NCBI GenBank assembly: GCA_035640035.1
Contig: DASQWX010000130.1
Span: forward strand, 1-14,967
DNA length: 14,967 bases
From: 13-2-20CM-68-14 sp035640035
GTDB lineage: Bacteria > Actinomycetota > Thermoleophilia > Gaiellales > Gaiellaceae
Direction of reading: 5' to 3'
Shown here in pieces: positions 7,033 through 13,072 of the stretch. Below the pieces are notes generated by a model. That model was not told the DNA's origin. It worked only from the letters and a program-made list of their open reading frames with translations, and searched no databases. Position 1 is the stretch's first letter. Each line of letters starts with the position of its first letter. A program made the translations under genes and the position numbers.

Positions 7033-7527
7033 TTGCCTGCCGAGGTCGAAGAGACACGCCTGCCCGGCATCGGCTCGAAGTTCACGCTTCGGCTCGATGC
7101 CGGCGGCCGCCTGGCCGTGATCCTGCACAACGATGGCAAACGCGAGCTCTACTACTTTCGCCACGCCGCAGAGGAGGAGCCACGGGCGGTGATCACGCTC
7201 GACGACGACGAGGCGCGGCAACTCGGCGCCGTCGTCGGCGGCGCCTACGAGCGGCCGAAGATCGTCGAGGACCTCGAGATGGCGCTCGGCGAGCTCCAGA
7301 TCGAGTGGATCCCCGTCCCCGACGACAGCCCCTGGATCGGCCACACCCTCGCCGAATGCGGCTTCCGGGCCAAGACCGGCATCACGGTGATCGCGATCCT
7401 CCGCGAGCCCGAGCCGGTGACCGGCGCCCAACCGAGCGACACGATCCAGCAGGGCGACACGCTCGTCACCGTCGGCAAGGCCGGCCAGTACCCGGAGTTC
7501 CGGCGCTTGCTCAGCGGGATCACTTAG
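7033..7527 (+). CDS. KhtT-like regulatory subunit with TrkA-C/RCK-C domain
   Basis: The 164-residue cytosolic protein has an N-terminal KhtT domain (about 1-75) with the family's LPGIGSKFTL, LAVILHNDGKRELYYF and ITLDDDEARQLGAVVGG blocks, and a C-terminal RCK-C (TrkA-C) domain (about 80-162) with PWIGHTLAECGF, GITVIAILR and GDTLVTVGK. In the characterised system KhtT sits on the antiporter and responds to nucleotides and cations. The TTG start at 7033 is set by AAGGAG at about eight bases upstream and by the start of family similarity. It is translated from the same mRNA as the antiporter, with a three-base gap. Regulator after transporter is the reverse of the Bacillus order. Confidence 0.9.
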   Translation: MPAEVEETRLPGIGSKFTLRLDAGGRLAVILHNDGKRELYYFRHAAEEEPRAVITLDDDEARQLGAVVGGAYERPKIVEDLEMALGELQIEWIPVPDDSPWIGHTLAECGFRAKTGITVIAILREPEPVTGAQPSDTIQQGDTLVTVGKAGQYPEFRRLLSGIT

Positions 7528-7531
7528 AGCG

Positions 7532-7600
7532 CTACTTGGCCGCCAGGCTCGTCAGCCTGCCGAGCAGACGCCGCAAGCCGTGCGACGCGTCTTGCGCGTC
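7532..7600 (-). other. In-frame open tail after the DUF4395 stop codon
   Basis: After the TAA of the DUF4395 gene (7603-7601) the same frame continues for 22 codons to a TAG (7534-7532). The translation ends RRLLGRLTSLAAK. This resembles the last residues of the exonuclease encoded at 12350 (RRLLRREASPTAK), and both ends share the 13-bp word CGCTACTTGGCCG. It could be a gene remnant, a truncated tail, or chance. It also contains a small repeat, CGCAAG/CTTGCG (7572-7577 with 7591-7596). Confidence 0.3.
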
Positions 7601-8089
7601 TTATTCGGACGGCGTCGCCGGTTGCGGCGGGAGCGGGCACGAGACGAACGGCCGTCCGATCAGGAACGAGCCGAGCTTGTACGCCTCACATCCCGTACAG
7701 AACCCGGTCGTTGCCGCGAGTAGCGCGAGACCGGCGACGAGCGTGCCGAGCGCCGCCCCGACGACCGCGAATCCTGTCGTGTAGAACGCCGTGGCGCCCG
7801 CGAGGAAGGCCGCGCCGACGAGATTGGCGAAGCGCGGCGGGCGCGCGTCCTCCAGCGGACCCTCGCCGAAGCGAGGTTGGACAAGCTCGAAGTAGGCGAG
7901 GCAAGGCAGGCAGAATCGCCGGCCGAAGGTCAGCCCGATCGCGAGCTGTGTCGCGAGCGCGGCGAGGAGCCACCACCAGCCTGTCACCACCGCAACCGCC
8001 GAGATCAGTCCGATCGTCGCCTGGTTGAATCGCGGCGCGCGAGCGTCGATCACGGCGAGGTTACGGTACGGGTCCGCGAGTCGCTTCAT
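7601..8089 (-). CDS. DUF4395 membrane protein with two CXXC motifs
   Basis: The 162-residue protein matches the DUF4395 pattern: an IDARAPRFNQ opening (14-23), a hydrophobic stretch with GWWWLLAALATQ (37-48), FGRRFCLPC (55-63), RFGEGPLEDARPPRFAN (73-89), two more helices (about 90-128), and GFCTGCEAYKLG (129-140). It should have four membrane helices. The CLPC (60-63) and CTGC (131-134) pairs could act in thiol redox transfer or metal binding. The function of the family is not established to my knowledge. ATG 8089 is preferred because similarity begins there. An upstream ATG at 8164 would overlap the previous gene. No ribosome binding site is present, but AATACT lies about seven bases before the ATG, so a leaderless start is possible. 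It follows two DUF899 genes on the same strand, 52 bases after the second. Confidence 0.83.
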   Translation of the reverse strand: MKRLADPYRNLAVIDARAPRFNQATIGLISAVAVVTGWWWLLAALATQLAIGLTFGRRFCLPCLAYFELVQPRFGEGPLEDARPPRFANLVGAAFLAGATAFYTTGFAVVGAALGTLVAGLALLAATTGFCTGCEAYKLGSFLIGRPFVSCPLPPQPATPSE

Positions 8090-8141
8090 TTCGAAAAGTA
8101 TTGCCGACGGGACGACGCTTCCGCAGAAGCCGGGGCGGTCT

Positions 8142-8837
8142 CTAGACAGACTCGTACTCGTCATGTCGGCGCCACCACACATAAGGCTTGCTCTGCGGGT
8201 AGCCGGCAGGTGAATCCTCCCAATCCTCCTGACGGCCGAGCGGCGTCAGGTCGAGAAAGGTCCACACGCTGCCGAGCGCCTCGACGCCGCGAGCCGAAGT
8301 GAAATACGTGCGAAAAACGTCCTCGCCGTCGCGCAGGAAGACGCTGAGGCCGAATGACTCGCCGTCCTGGTAGGCGTCTGGCTGCGGCGTCTCCGGAGAG
8401 ACACCGAAGTCGACGTTGAAGTCGCTGTCGAACGACGAGAACCACGGGATCGTCCAGCCCATGCGCTTCCTGTACGCCTCGATCTTTGCGAGCCGGGCGC
8501 GGGACACAAGGGCAAAGGACGTGTCCCGGGCATGTAGGTGCGCGAGGTGGCCGATCTGGTCGACGAACATCGAGCAGCCGTCGCACCCGGCGTCCTGATT
8601 CGGTCCGAACATAAAGTGGTAGAGGAGCAGCTGTCGGCGGCCCTCGAACAGATCGCGCAGCGCGGCTTCGCCGTCCGGCCCTTCGAAGGAATAGTCCTTG
8701 TCGATCCGGACCATCGGCAGCCGGCGACGCCTGGCGGCAAGGGCGTCTCGTGCCCGGGTGGCTTCCTTTTCTTCGGCAAGAAGCGCGTCGCGCGCTGCTT
8801 GCCACTCCGTCGCGGAGACAACAGGCGGAAGGTTCAT
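8142..8837 (-). CDS. DUF899 family thioredoxin-like protein, copy 1
   Basis: The 231-residue cytosolic protein is of the DUF899 (thioredoxin-like/peroxiredoxin-like) family. An N-terminal helix rich in Glu/Arg (about 11-37) is followed by RLPMVRIDKDYSFEG (39-53) and the core LLLYHFMFGPNQDAGCDGC (70-88), with a C85-D-G-C88 motif at the position where thioredoxins have their active site. Later blocks are AYRKRMGWTIPWFSS (121-135) and DFNVDFGV (139-146). It ends WWRRHDEYESV. The substrate is not known. The ATG is preceded by GAGAGGAGC, close to the start. It lies 13 bases after a paralogue with the same architecture and near-identical end (RRHDEYE), so the pair arose by tandem duplication. The two proteins could function as a heterodimer or on different thiol substrates. 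Confidence 0.85.
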   Translation of the reverse strand: MNLPPVVSATEWQAARDALLAEEKEATRARDALAARRRRLPMVRIDKDYSFEGPDGEAALRDLFEGRRQLLLYHFMFGPNQDAGCDGCSMFVDQIGHLAHLHARDTSFALVSRARLAKIEAYRKRMGWTIPWFSSFDSDFNVDFGVSPETPQPDAYQDGESFGLSVFLRDGEDVFRTYFTSARGVEALGSVWTFLDLTPLGRQEDWEDSPAGYPQSKPYVWWRRHDEYESV

Positions 8838-8850
8838 TTGCTCCTCTCAA

Positions 8851-9561
8851 TCATTCGTATTCGTCGTGCCGGCGCGGCCAGCCTTCGGGGTCGTCGCCGC
8901 GCCCCTTCGCGGTGCGGTCGAGCAGCTGCCAGGTGGCGTTCAAGACATCGGTGCCGCGGTCGTAGCACGAGTAGGTGTGGTAGACGATCCCGTCCTGAAG
9001 CGCGAAGGCGCTCAAACCGTGGAGCTCGTCCCGCCGCAGGTCGATCTCCGCTGCGTGCTTCGGCGTCGCGAAGTTGAAGCCGGTGCCCGTCTTTCGCCCC
9101 TCCTCCGTGAACACAGAGAAGTCGAGGTTGAAGTCGCTTCCCGCGACTGAGACCCACGGGAAACTCCAGCCCATCCGGCGCCTGTAGGCAATCAGGTTCT
9201 CGAGCGGGGCACGAGAGACCGCAACGAACTTCACGCCCCGGGGCGGGAGATGGACGACGGCGCCGTCGAGGCTGTCCGCGGTGTACGAACACCCTGGACA
9301 GCCGGCATCTGGCCAGCCCGCGACGGTCGGGCCGAACATGAAGTGGTAGACCAGCAACTGCGACCGTCCGTCGAAGACCTCGGCCAACGTCTTCGTACCA
9401 TCTTCGGTCTCGAAGCTGTAGCCCTCCTCGACGGCAACCCACGGCAGCTCCTGCCGCTTCCGTGCGAGCTCGTCGCTCCGGCGGGTGAGCTCCTTCTCCT
9501 CGGCCAGGAGCGCTGTCCTGGCGTCGAGCCACTCTCCGCGCGTTCCGACCTTGTGTTCCAT
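8851..9561 (-). CDS. DUF899 family thioredoxin-like protein, copy 2
   Basis: The 236-residue paralogue of the next gene has the same block order: Glu/Arg-rich N-terminal helix, ELPWVAVEEGYSFET (38-52), LLVYHFMFGP (69-78), a CPGC motif (C88-C91), AYRRRMGWSFPWVS (125-138), DFNLDFSVF (143-151), and the C-terminal GWPRRHDEYE. The CXXC sequence differs from copy 1 (CPGC against CDGC), and a five-residue insertion, VAGWP, precedes it, so the two may differ in redox potential. ATG 9561 is chosen over the adjoining GTG (9564) because GGAGGAGG sits seven bases before it. It is the first gene of the probable DUF899-DUF899-DUF4395 operon. Its promoter should lie in 9565-9650, but I find no convincing -35/-10 pair on that strand. 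Confidence 0.85.
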   Translation of the reverse strand: MEHKVGTRGEWLDARTALLAEEKELTRRSDELARKRQELPWVAVEEGYSFETEDGTKTLAEVFDGRSQLLVYHFMFGPTVAGWPDAGCPGCSYTADSLDGAVVHLPPRGVKFVAVSRAPLENLIAYRRRMGWSFPWVSVAGSDFNLDFSVFTEEGRKTGTGFNFATPKHAAEIDLRRDELHGLSAFALQDGIVYHTYSCYDRGTDVLNATWQLLDRTAKGRGDDPEGWPRRHDEYE

Positions 9562-9658
9562 CACGCGTCCTCCTCCCGTTGCACCACCTCTTAAGACGAG
9601 CCGCAGGGCGGAAACTCATCGGGAGCGAATTGTGGGCCGAGCCCGAAGCGACTGAGAG

Positions 9659-9687
9659 TTGAAGCCGGCGATGGAGCGACATACGAT
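9659..9687 (+). promoter_or_regulatory. Candidate sigma-70-like promoter for the small alpha/beta protein gene
   Basis: TTGAAG (9659-9664) and TACGAT (9682-9687) are separated by 17 bases, the optimal spacing. Each matches four of six consensus positions. Transcription would begin near 9694, giving a leader of about 96 bases before the gene at 9790. It is the best match in this intergenic stretch. Confidence 0.45.
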
Positions 9688-9789
9688 CGGCGCTTCCCGC
9701 GTTCACCGGCGGCCTGGGCCCTGACGACACGGAGTTGCCGCATCCGGGTCTTCGACGCCGCGCGCGAGTGACCGACGGAAGGAGCGCAG

Positions 9790-10083
9790 ATGGCATACGG
9801 CGTCGTACATCGGTTTTCAGGCGGGACGAAGGAGCAATACGACGCATCGCTCGCGGCAGTGCATCCGAACAGCGGCAGAGACCTGCCGGACGGCCAGATC
9901 TTCCACGCCGCCGGCCCTTCGCAAGAGGGCTGGACGATCGTGGCGATTCACGATTCGCGGGAGAGCTGGGAGCGCTTCCGGGAAAACACGCTCATGCCGC
10001 GGTTGCAAGCCGGCATCGAAGGCGGCTTCACCTCGCCGCCTCAGGAGACGACGTTCGAGGTCGAAAACCAGCAGACCGCCTAA
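9790..10083 (+). CDS. Small hypothetical protein, probable dimeric alpha/beta barrel
   Basis: The 97-residue soluble protein carries VVHRFSGGTKEQYDASLAAV (5-24), HPNSG, LPDGQIFHAAG (32-42), WTIVAIHDSRESWERFREN (48-66), TLMPRL (67-72) and a final FTSPPQETTFEV (80-91). Two beta-alpha-beta units with an invariant-looking His-Ala-Ala-Gly and S-x-x-S-W-x-x-F pattern resemble the small ferredoxin-like (ABM/EthD-type) dimers common in soil actinobacteria, whose members range from monooxygenases to binding proteins. I cannot assign a reaction. The ribosome binding site GGAAGGAG before ATG 9790 is strong. It is single on its strand, with a candidate promoter upstream and hairpins downstream. Confidence 0.75.
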   Translation: MAYGVVHRFSGGTKEQYDASLAAVHPNSGRDLPDGQIFHAAGPSQEGWTIVAIHDSRESWERFRENTLMPRLQAGIEGGFTSPPQETTFEVENQQTA

Positions 10084-10100
10084 CGCGCCGTAGGCTCTAG

Positions 10101-10138
10101 CGGGGCTTTCTTAGAGGGCGAGTTCTAAGAAGCCGCCG
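10101..10138 (+). terminator. Hairpin downstream of the small alpha/beta protein gene
   Basis: GGCTTTCTTAGA (10104-10115) pairs with TCTAAGAAGCC (10124-10134) with one bulged T and an eight-base loop. Flanking CGG/CCG can extend the stem. The right arm is part of a 19-base-period direct repeat starting GAGTTCTAAGA at 10120 and 10139. No T run follows at once. Confidence 0.5.
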
Positions 10139-10152
10139 GAGTTCTAAGAGCT

Positions 10153-10180
10153 CGCCGAAGCGTTTGATCGGCGCCGTTTT
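10153..10180 (+). terminator. Rho-independent-like terminator
   Basis: CGCCGA (10153-10158) and TCGGCG (10168-10173) form a six-pair stem with a nine-base loop, followed by CCG and TTTT (10177-10180). It lies downstream of the previous hairpin and would end plus-strand transcription before the convergent cyclase gene. Confidence 0.5.
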
Positions 10181-10207
10181 GCGCACCCCAGAGCCTTCTG
10201 GACGATC

Positions 10208-11434
10208 TCAGACGATCTCGTGGCGAATGTTCGCCCACCAGAAGAACAGATTTCTGTGCAGAAGGCTGTCGAGCCGGGCAACCGCGAGGATTTTCGCGCC
10301 GGCCTCGGAGGTCCACGTCACGTAAGAGCGCTGCTGCGGCAGGGAGAGGTAGCAGAACGCCCGCCCTCCTGGCTCGCCGACGCCATGGAACCATTCGACT
10401 TCGCCTCGCCAGGAGTCCGCGCGGCAGTTCCCAATATTGCTTGGGATGCCCGCATGCTCGAGCGCTCTGCTGTATGCGCGCTCGAGGTCGAGCTTGTTCC
10501 GAAAGACAGTCAGCTGCAAGCGGTCGGGGACGTCGGTGCGACAAGCGAGGCTCGCGAGCGCGCCAGGCAACGCGCTCTTGACCCTGGCACAGCTCCACGG
10601 ACGACCTCGCACATCGGCCATCAGGCGCTGCGTGGGCGACCGCATCTGTCCCTGCGTCGTGGGCATGGTCATTCTCCCGGTTCGCATCTTCTGGGTCTCG
10701 CTCCTGTTCGCCGCACCGCCGCTTGGCCCCCTGGTCGTGAGCAGAACCACTAGTCCCGCCGTTGCTGCGGCGACTACGCAGACGCCGAGCACCAACCGCC
10801 AGCCAAGCGCCTTCGACCAGTCCAGAGGGCGCCAAGACCAGCTCGCGCCGTGAACGGGAGAAAGCTCGCGTCGAAGCTCCAGGATGTGGATCGGCTGCGG
10901 AATCCCCTTGAGGTGCACACGCCCTCGATCGACGTACGAGATCCCTTCGAGCCTGCCCGCGAGATGTACGACGCTGTCGGTCGCAATTACTTCACCCGCG
11001 CGGGCGAGTCCGCAAAGGCGCGCCGCGACATTGAGCGCCGCCCCGCGAAACCCGCCTTCGAGGTGGACGGCCTCGCCCGAGTCGACGCCGATGCCGACGT
11101 TCAGAGGTACGGCGGGATCGGATCGACTTTCTTCCTCGAAGCGCACTTGGAGTTCGACGGCCGCCCGCAGGGCCTGTCGGGCCGAAGCGAAGACGGCGAG
11201 CGCTTCATCGCCGCGGACCTCGAGGATCGTGCCGCCGCGGGTCTCGACAGTCTCGCGGGTGACGGACGTGAATCGCGCCACCAGCCTCGCGGCAGCTTCG
11301 TCGCCTCGTTCCTGCGTGAACCGCGTATACCCGCGGATGTCAGCGATCAGGAAGGTGCGGACCTCGGCCTGGGCACCAAGAACGCCGCTCTCGCCTTCGC
11401 CGGAGCCGCTCGATCGGTGAGTCGGCTTATCGAT
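10208..11434 (-). CDS. Membrane class III nucleotide cyclase with C-terminal extracytoplasmic domain (start codon unusual)
   Basis: Numbered from ATC 11434, the product has 408 residues. A cyclase domain spans about 27-187: metal-binding D32 in FLIADIRGYTRF and D76 in EVRGDEALAVF, and the transition-state pair N135 and R139 in ALNVAARL. One membrane helix follows at about 211-234. The C-terminal part (about 271-408) has four Cys (282, 298, 337, 361) and ends in a Trp-rich segment. It resembles, from memory, the outer domains of some actinobacterial Ser/Thr kinases. At the base-selecting sites the usual Lys and Asp of adenylate cyclases appear to be Glu (in LEVRGDE) and Gly, so the product nucleotide is uncertain. 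The frame is open from 11464, but no ATG, GTG or TTG occurs before GTG 11281, which would delete D32. ATC 11434 coincides with the predicted transcription start. The alternatives are a sequence error, a point mutation, or a rare start. Confidence 0.75.
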   Translation of the reverse strand: MDKPTHRSSGSGEGESGVLGAQAEVRTFLIADIRGYTRFTQERGDEAAARLVARFTSVTRETVETRGGTILEVRGDEALAVFASARQALRAAVELQVRFEEESRSDPAVPLNVGIGVDSGEAVHLEGGFRGAALNVAARLCGLARAGEVIATDSVVHLAGRLEGISYVDRGRVHLKGIPQPIHILELRRELSPVHGASWSWRPLDWSKALGWRLVLGVCVVAAATAGLVVLLTTRGPSGGAANRSETQKMRTGRMTMPTTQGQMRSPTQRLMADVRGRPWSCARVKSALPGALASLACRTDVPDRLQLTVFRNKLDLERAYSRALEHAGIPSNIGNCRADSWRGEVEWFHGVGEPGGRAFCYLSLPQQRSYVTWTSEAGAKILAVARLDSLLHRNLFFWWANIRHEIV

Positions 11435-11439
11435 GGCTA

Positions 11440-11468
11440 AGTCTAGGCTCGCTGTGGTCTGCTTTCAA
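11440..11468 (-). promoter_or_regulatory. Sigma-70-like promoter of the cyclase gene
   Basis: On the minus strand TTGAAA (11468-11463), a 17-base spacer and TAGACT (11445-11440) make a good match. Transcription would start at 11433-11434, directly on the ATC codon proposed as the gene start. It begins only eight bases after the T run of the cupin terminator. Confidence 0.65.
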
Positions 11469-11475
11469 AGCCGAC

Positions 11476-11499
11476 AAAACGAGGTCCAAAGTCACCTCG
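11476..11499 (-). terminator. Rho-independent terminator of the cupin gene
   Basis: In minus-strand RNA CGAGGU (11499-11494) pairs with ACCUCG (11485-11480) across an eight-base loop, followed directly by UUUU (11479-11476). It lies 20 bases after the cupin stop codon. Confidence 0.7.
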
Positions 11500-11518
11500 G
11501 AGGGCGCAGCGTGCCTGG

Positions 11519-11923
11519 TCAATGGTGCGAGTGACACGGGTTGCTCGCCGGCGTTGAAACAGGTTCGCCAGCTGGTAGGAGCATTGACGTCGTCCACTTG
11601 ATATAGCCCGTGGCGACGGCCCGAACCGGAAGATCTGGAACCTCGACGTAGGTTTGGCCGGGCACCACGATCGTTGGCGCGCAGCCGTTCTGGTAGAGCA
11701 TGAAGTGCCCCTGCTGCACTTGAACGATCACCGGCCCGGGATGCGTATGCCAACCCGAATCGAATCCGTGAGCTTCCGTTCGGACGATGCGGAGATGAAC
11801 GCTCGTCGTGTCCGCCAGTACCGTTTGGTTGATCACGGCGCCCACCGCGACGCCGACGCCGAACGCGGCCGCAACCAACACAGCTACGACCGTAAGCCGC
11901 TTCCTGGAAAGCAATCGCCGCAT
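11519..11923 (-). CDS. Exported or membrane-anchored cupin-domain protein
   Basis: The 134-residue protein has an N-terminal basic stretch and a hydrophobic segment (about 11-31) that is either an uncleaved anchor or a signal peptide, then one small cupin barrel (about 40-120). The cupin metal-binding motif is visible as GWHTHPGPVIVQVQQG (57-72), with H59 and H61. The usual Glu is not found at its expected place. The second half, PGQTYVEVP (88-96), fits the other cupin motif, although the expected His is not seen there. Two Cys (C81, C130) could form a disulfide outside the cell. Such single-domain exported cupins are common in actinobacteria, and their substrates are mostly unknown. The ATG follows GGGGAGGAG by a few bases. 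It has its own terminator, and a TAAAAT box upstream suggests a separate promoter. Confidence 0.8.
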   Translation of the reverse strand: MRRLLSRKRLTVVAVLVAAAFGVGVAVGAVINQTVLADTTSVHLRIVRTEAHGFDSGWHTHPGPVIVQVQQGHFMLYQNGCAPTIVVPGQTYVEVPDLPVRAVATGYIKWTTSMLLPAGEPVSTPASNPCHSHH

Positions 11924-11957
11924 ATCTCCTCCCCTCTATCGCCTGCTCCCTAGCCGG

Positions 11958-12009
11958 GCGCCTCGCGTCACAGAGGCGCACCGCAGGCTTTGCCGCTGGC
12001 CTTATTTTA
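11958..12009 (-). promoter_or_regulatory. Possible -10 box and leader hairpin of the cupin gene
   Basis: TAAAAT on the minus strand (12009-12004) matches five of six positions of the -10 consensus, but the -35 position lies in a GC-rich hairpin and does not match. The leader of about 75 bases would contain a seven-pair stem, GCGCCTC/GAGGCGC (11958-11964 with 11973-11979). Confidence 0.35.
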
Positions 12010-12013
12010 GGTT

Positions 12014-12045
12014 GCGAGGGCCGACCGCTCTAGGTCGGCCCTCGC
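12014..12045. terminator. Very stable 13-bp hairpin, probable terminator
   Basis: GCGAGGGCCGACC (12014-12026) and its exact reverse complement (12033-12045) flank a six-base loop. Neither side has a T run (TTGACCTGAGGTTTT follows on the plus strand). It separates the upstream gene-poor stretch from the cupin promoter, so insulation of the cupin gene is the simplest role. Confidence 0.55.
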
Positions 12046-12349
12046 TTGACCTGAGGTTTTACGGACGCGCGCTCTTTGCGAGCCGCTCGGCGTCACCAAG
12101 GTCTGAGTTCCCCGCAAGGAAGGAGATGTTCGCGGCCTCGTTCGGCAAAACGCTCGGCCCAGGCGTGGCGTGGTGAGTTAGACCGCAAGAGGACGTCCTG
12201 GTTGATCAGCGACAGAAGCGCGCGAGTTCCAAAGAGCGCTCCTCCGGGCGTTCCAAAAAAGGCGAAGAACAAACGCTTGAAAGGCCCCTGGTGACGGGTG
12301 CTGTCGCCCGCGAGGACGGGACTACTTCGCCTGCTCAGTGGATTCACCG
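12046..12349. other. Gene-poor stretch downstream of the exonuclease gene
   Basis: About 300 bases without a gene I can support. A minus-strand frame through 12093-12434 overlaps the exonuclease and matches nothing I know. A 16-codon plus-strand frame at 12126 has a ribosome-site-like GGAAGGAG but no other support. On the minus strand a seven-pair stem GGCGAAG/CTTCGCC (12325-12331 with 12261-12267) is followed by TTTTTT (12260-12255) and may be the terminator of the exonuclease operon, with a long loop holding smaller hairpins. Confidence 0.35.
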
Positions 12350-13072
12350 CTACTTGGCCGTCGGACTTGCCTCCCTGCGGAGTAAGCGGCGGAACGTCTG
12401 CTGAGCCCACCATTCCCGGTTGCGACTCCCACATTGCTCGAGGGATCCAACCGTCTGGGGCTCGAGTGCATCCAGATGCGAGGCAAGGGCGAGGAAGACT
12501 TGTCCTGTAGTCAGGGCGTCGCCATCGGCGTGGTGCGGACGGTGAACGGGAAGGCCAAGGCTGCGGGCAAGCGACGAGAGGTCAAACGCCTCGGTGGCCG
12601 ACCCACCGCGACGGCGCAATAGCTCTGCTCCCAGCCCGGCCGTGTCGATCACAGGATTCGAAAGCGTGAGGCCATGCGCCTGCAACGCAGCTTCCAGAAA
12701 GCTCTTCTCAACCGAGGCCACATGGGCGACGAGTGCCGTACCGGTCAGGGCCTCCAGCAACCCGTCGAGCACGTCGGACAGGGTGGGCGCCCCGACCAGA
12801 TCGCTGCGTCGCAGCCCGTGGATGCGGATCGTCTCAGCCTCGGGCATCCGGGCGGGCCGGATGAGCTGGTAAGTGAGGTCGCTCAACCGCAGGCGTCCGC
12901 CGGTCATCTGCAGGGCTGCGAACGAGACGATCGAGTCGACCGCCGGATCGAGTCCGGTTAGCTCGAGGTCGAGCACACAGAATCGGGCCTCGCGCCAGGG
13001 CGTCGCCTGCGACTGCGGCGGTGTCCGCTGGTAATCGACCACGCTTCGCGAGACAAGGGCCGGCCTGCTCAC
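12350..13072 (-). CDS. DEDDh 3'-5' exonuclease (DnaQ/epsilon-like)
   Basis: The 240-residue protein has a DEDDh exonuclease domain at about 29-200. Exo I is FCVLDLELTG with D35 and E37. Exo II is AHVASVEKSFL, where the usual Asp is Glu (E122). Exo III is HHADGDA with H180 and D185. The D-to-E change in Exo II may lower or alter activity. The metal could still be bound. The protein is too short and lacks the partners expected of a replicative epsilon subunit, and is better read as an accessory nuclease or oligonucleotide-degrading enzyme. GTG 13072 is selected because it overlaps the TGA of the gene upstream (GTGA), a typical coupling. A longer frame exists but runs into that gene. Exonucleases of this type are known next to DUF294/CBS proteins in other bacteria, which supports a shared function. 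Confidence 0.85.
   Translation of the reverse strand: MSRPALVSRSVVDYQRTPPQSQATPWREARFCVLDLELTGLDPAVDSIVSFAALQMTGGRLRLSDLTYQLIRPARMPEAETIRIHGLRRSDLVGAPTLSDVLDGLLEALTGTALVAHVASVEKSFLEAALQAHGLTLSNPVIDTAGLGAELLRRRGGSATEAFDLSSLARSLGLPVHRPHHADGDALTTGQVFLALASHLDALEPQTVGSLEQCGSRNREWWAQQTFRRLLRREASPTAK

Noticed and set aside
5842..7431. A 529-codon open frame on the minus strand
   Set aside because: It is the reverse of the antiporter and its regulator, made of Asp/Glu/Arg-rich low-complexity sequence as expected opposite GC-rich coding DNA. The plus-strand proteins have clear families.
8090..8182. Longer start for the DUF4395 gene
   Set aside because: The added residues overlap the DUF899 gene end and lack family similarity, which begins at the ATG at 8089.
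9565..9847. A minus-strand frame extending the second DUF899 protein region (8834-9847)
   Set aside because: It is a different frame from the DUF899 protein, which has its own ribosome binding site and full-length similarity from 9561.
10120..10157. Short CRISPR-like direct repeat
   Set aside because: There are only two imperfect copies with a 19-base period and no spacer. It is better explained as part of the terminator hairpins.
12093..12434. A 113-codon minus-strand frame after the exonuclease
   Set aside because: It overlaps the exonuclease in another frame and has no ribosome binding site or known domain. It more likely reflects base composition.
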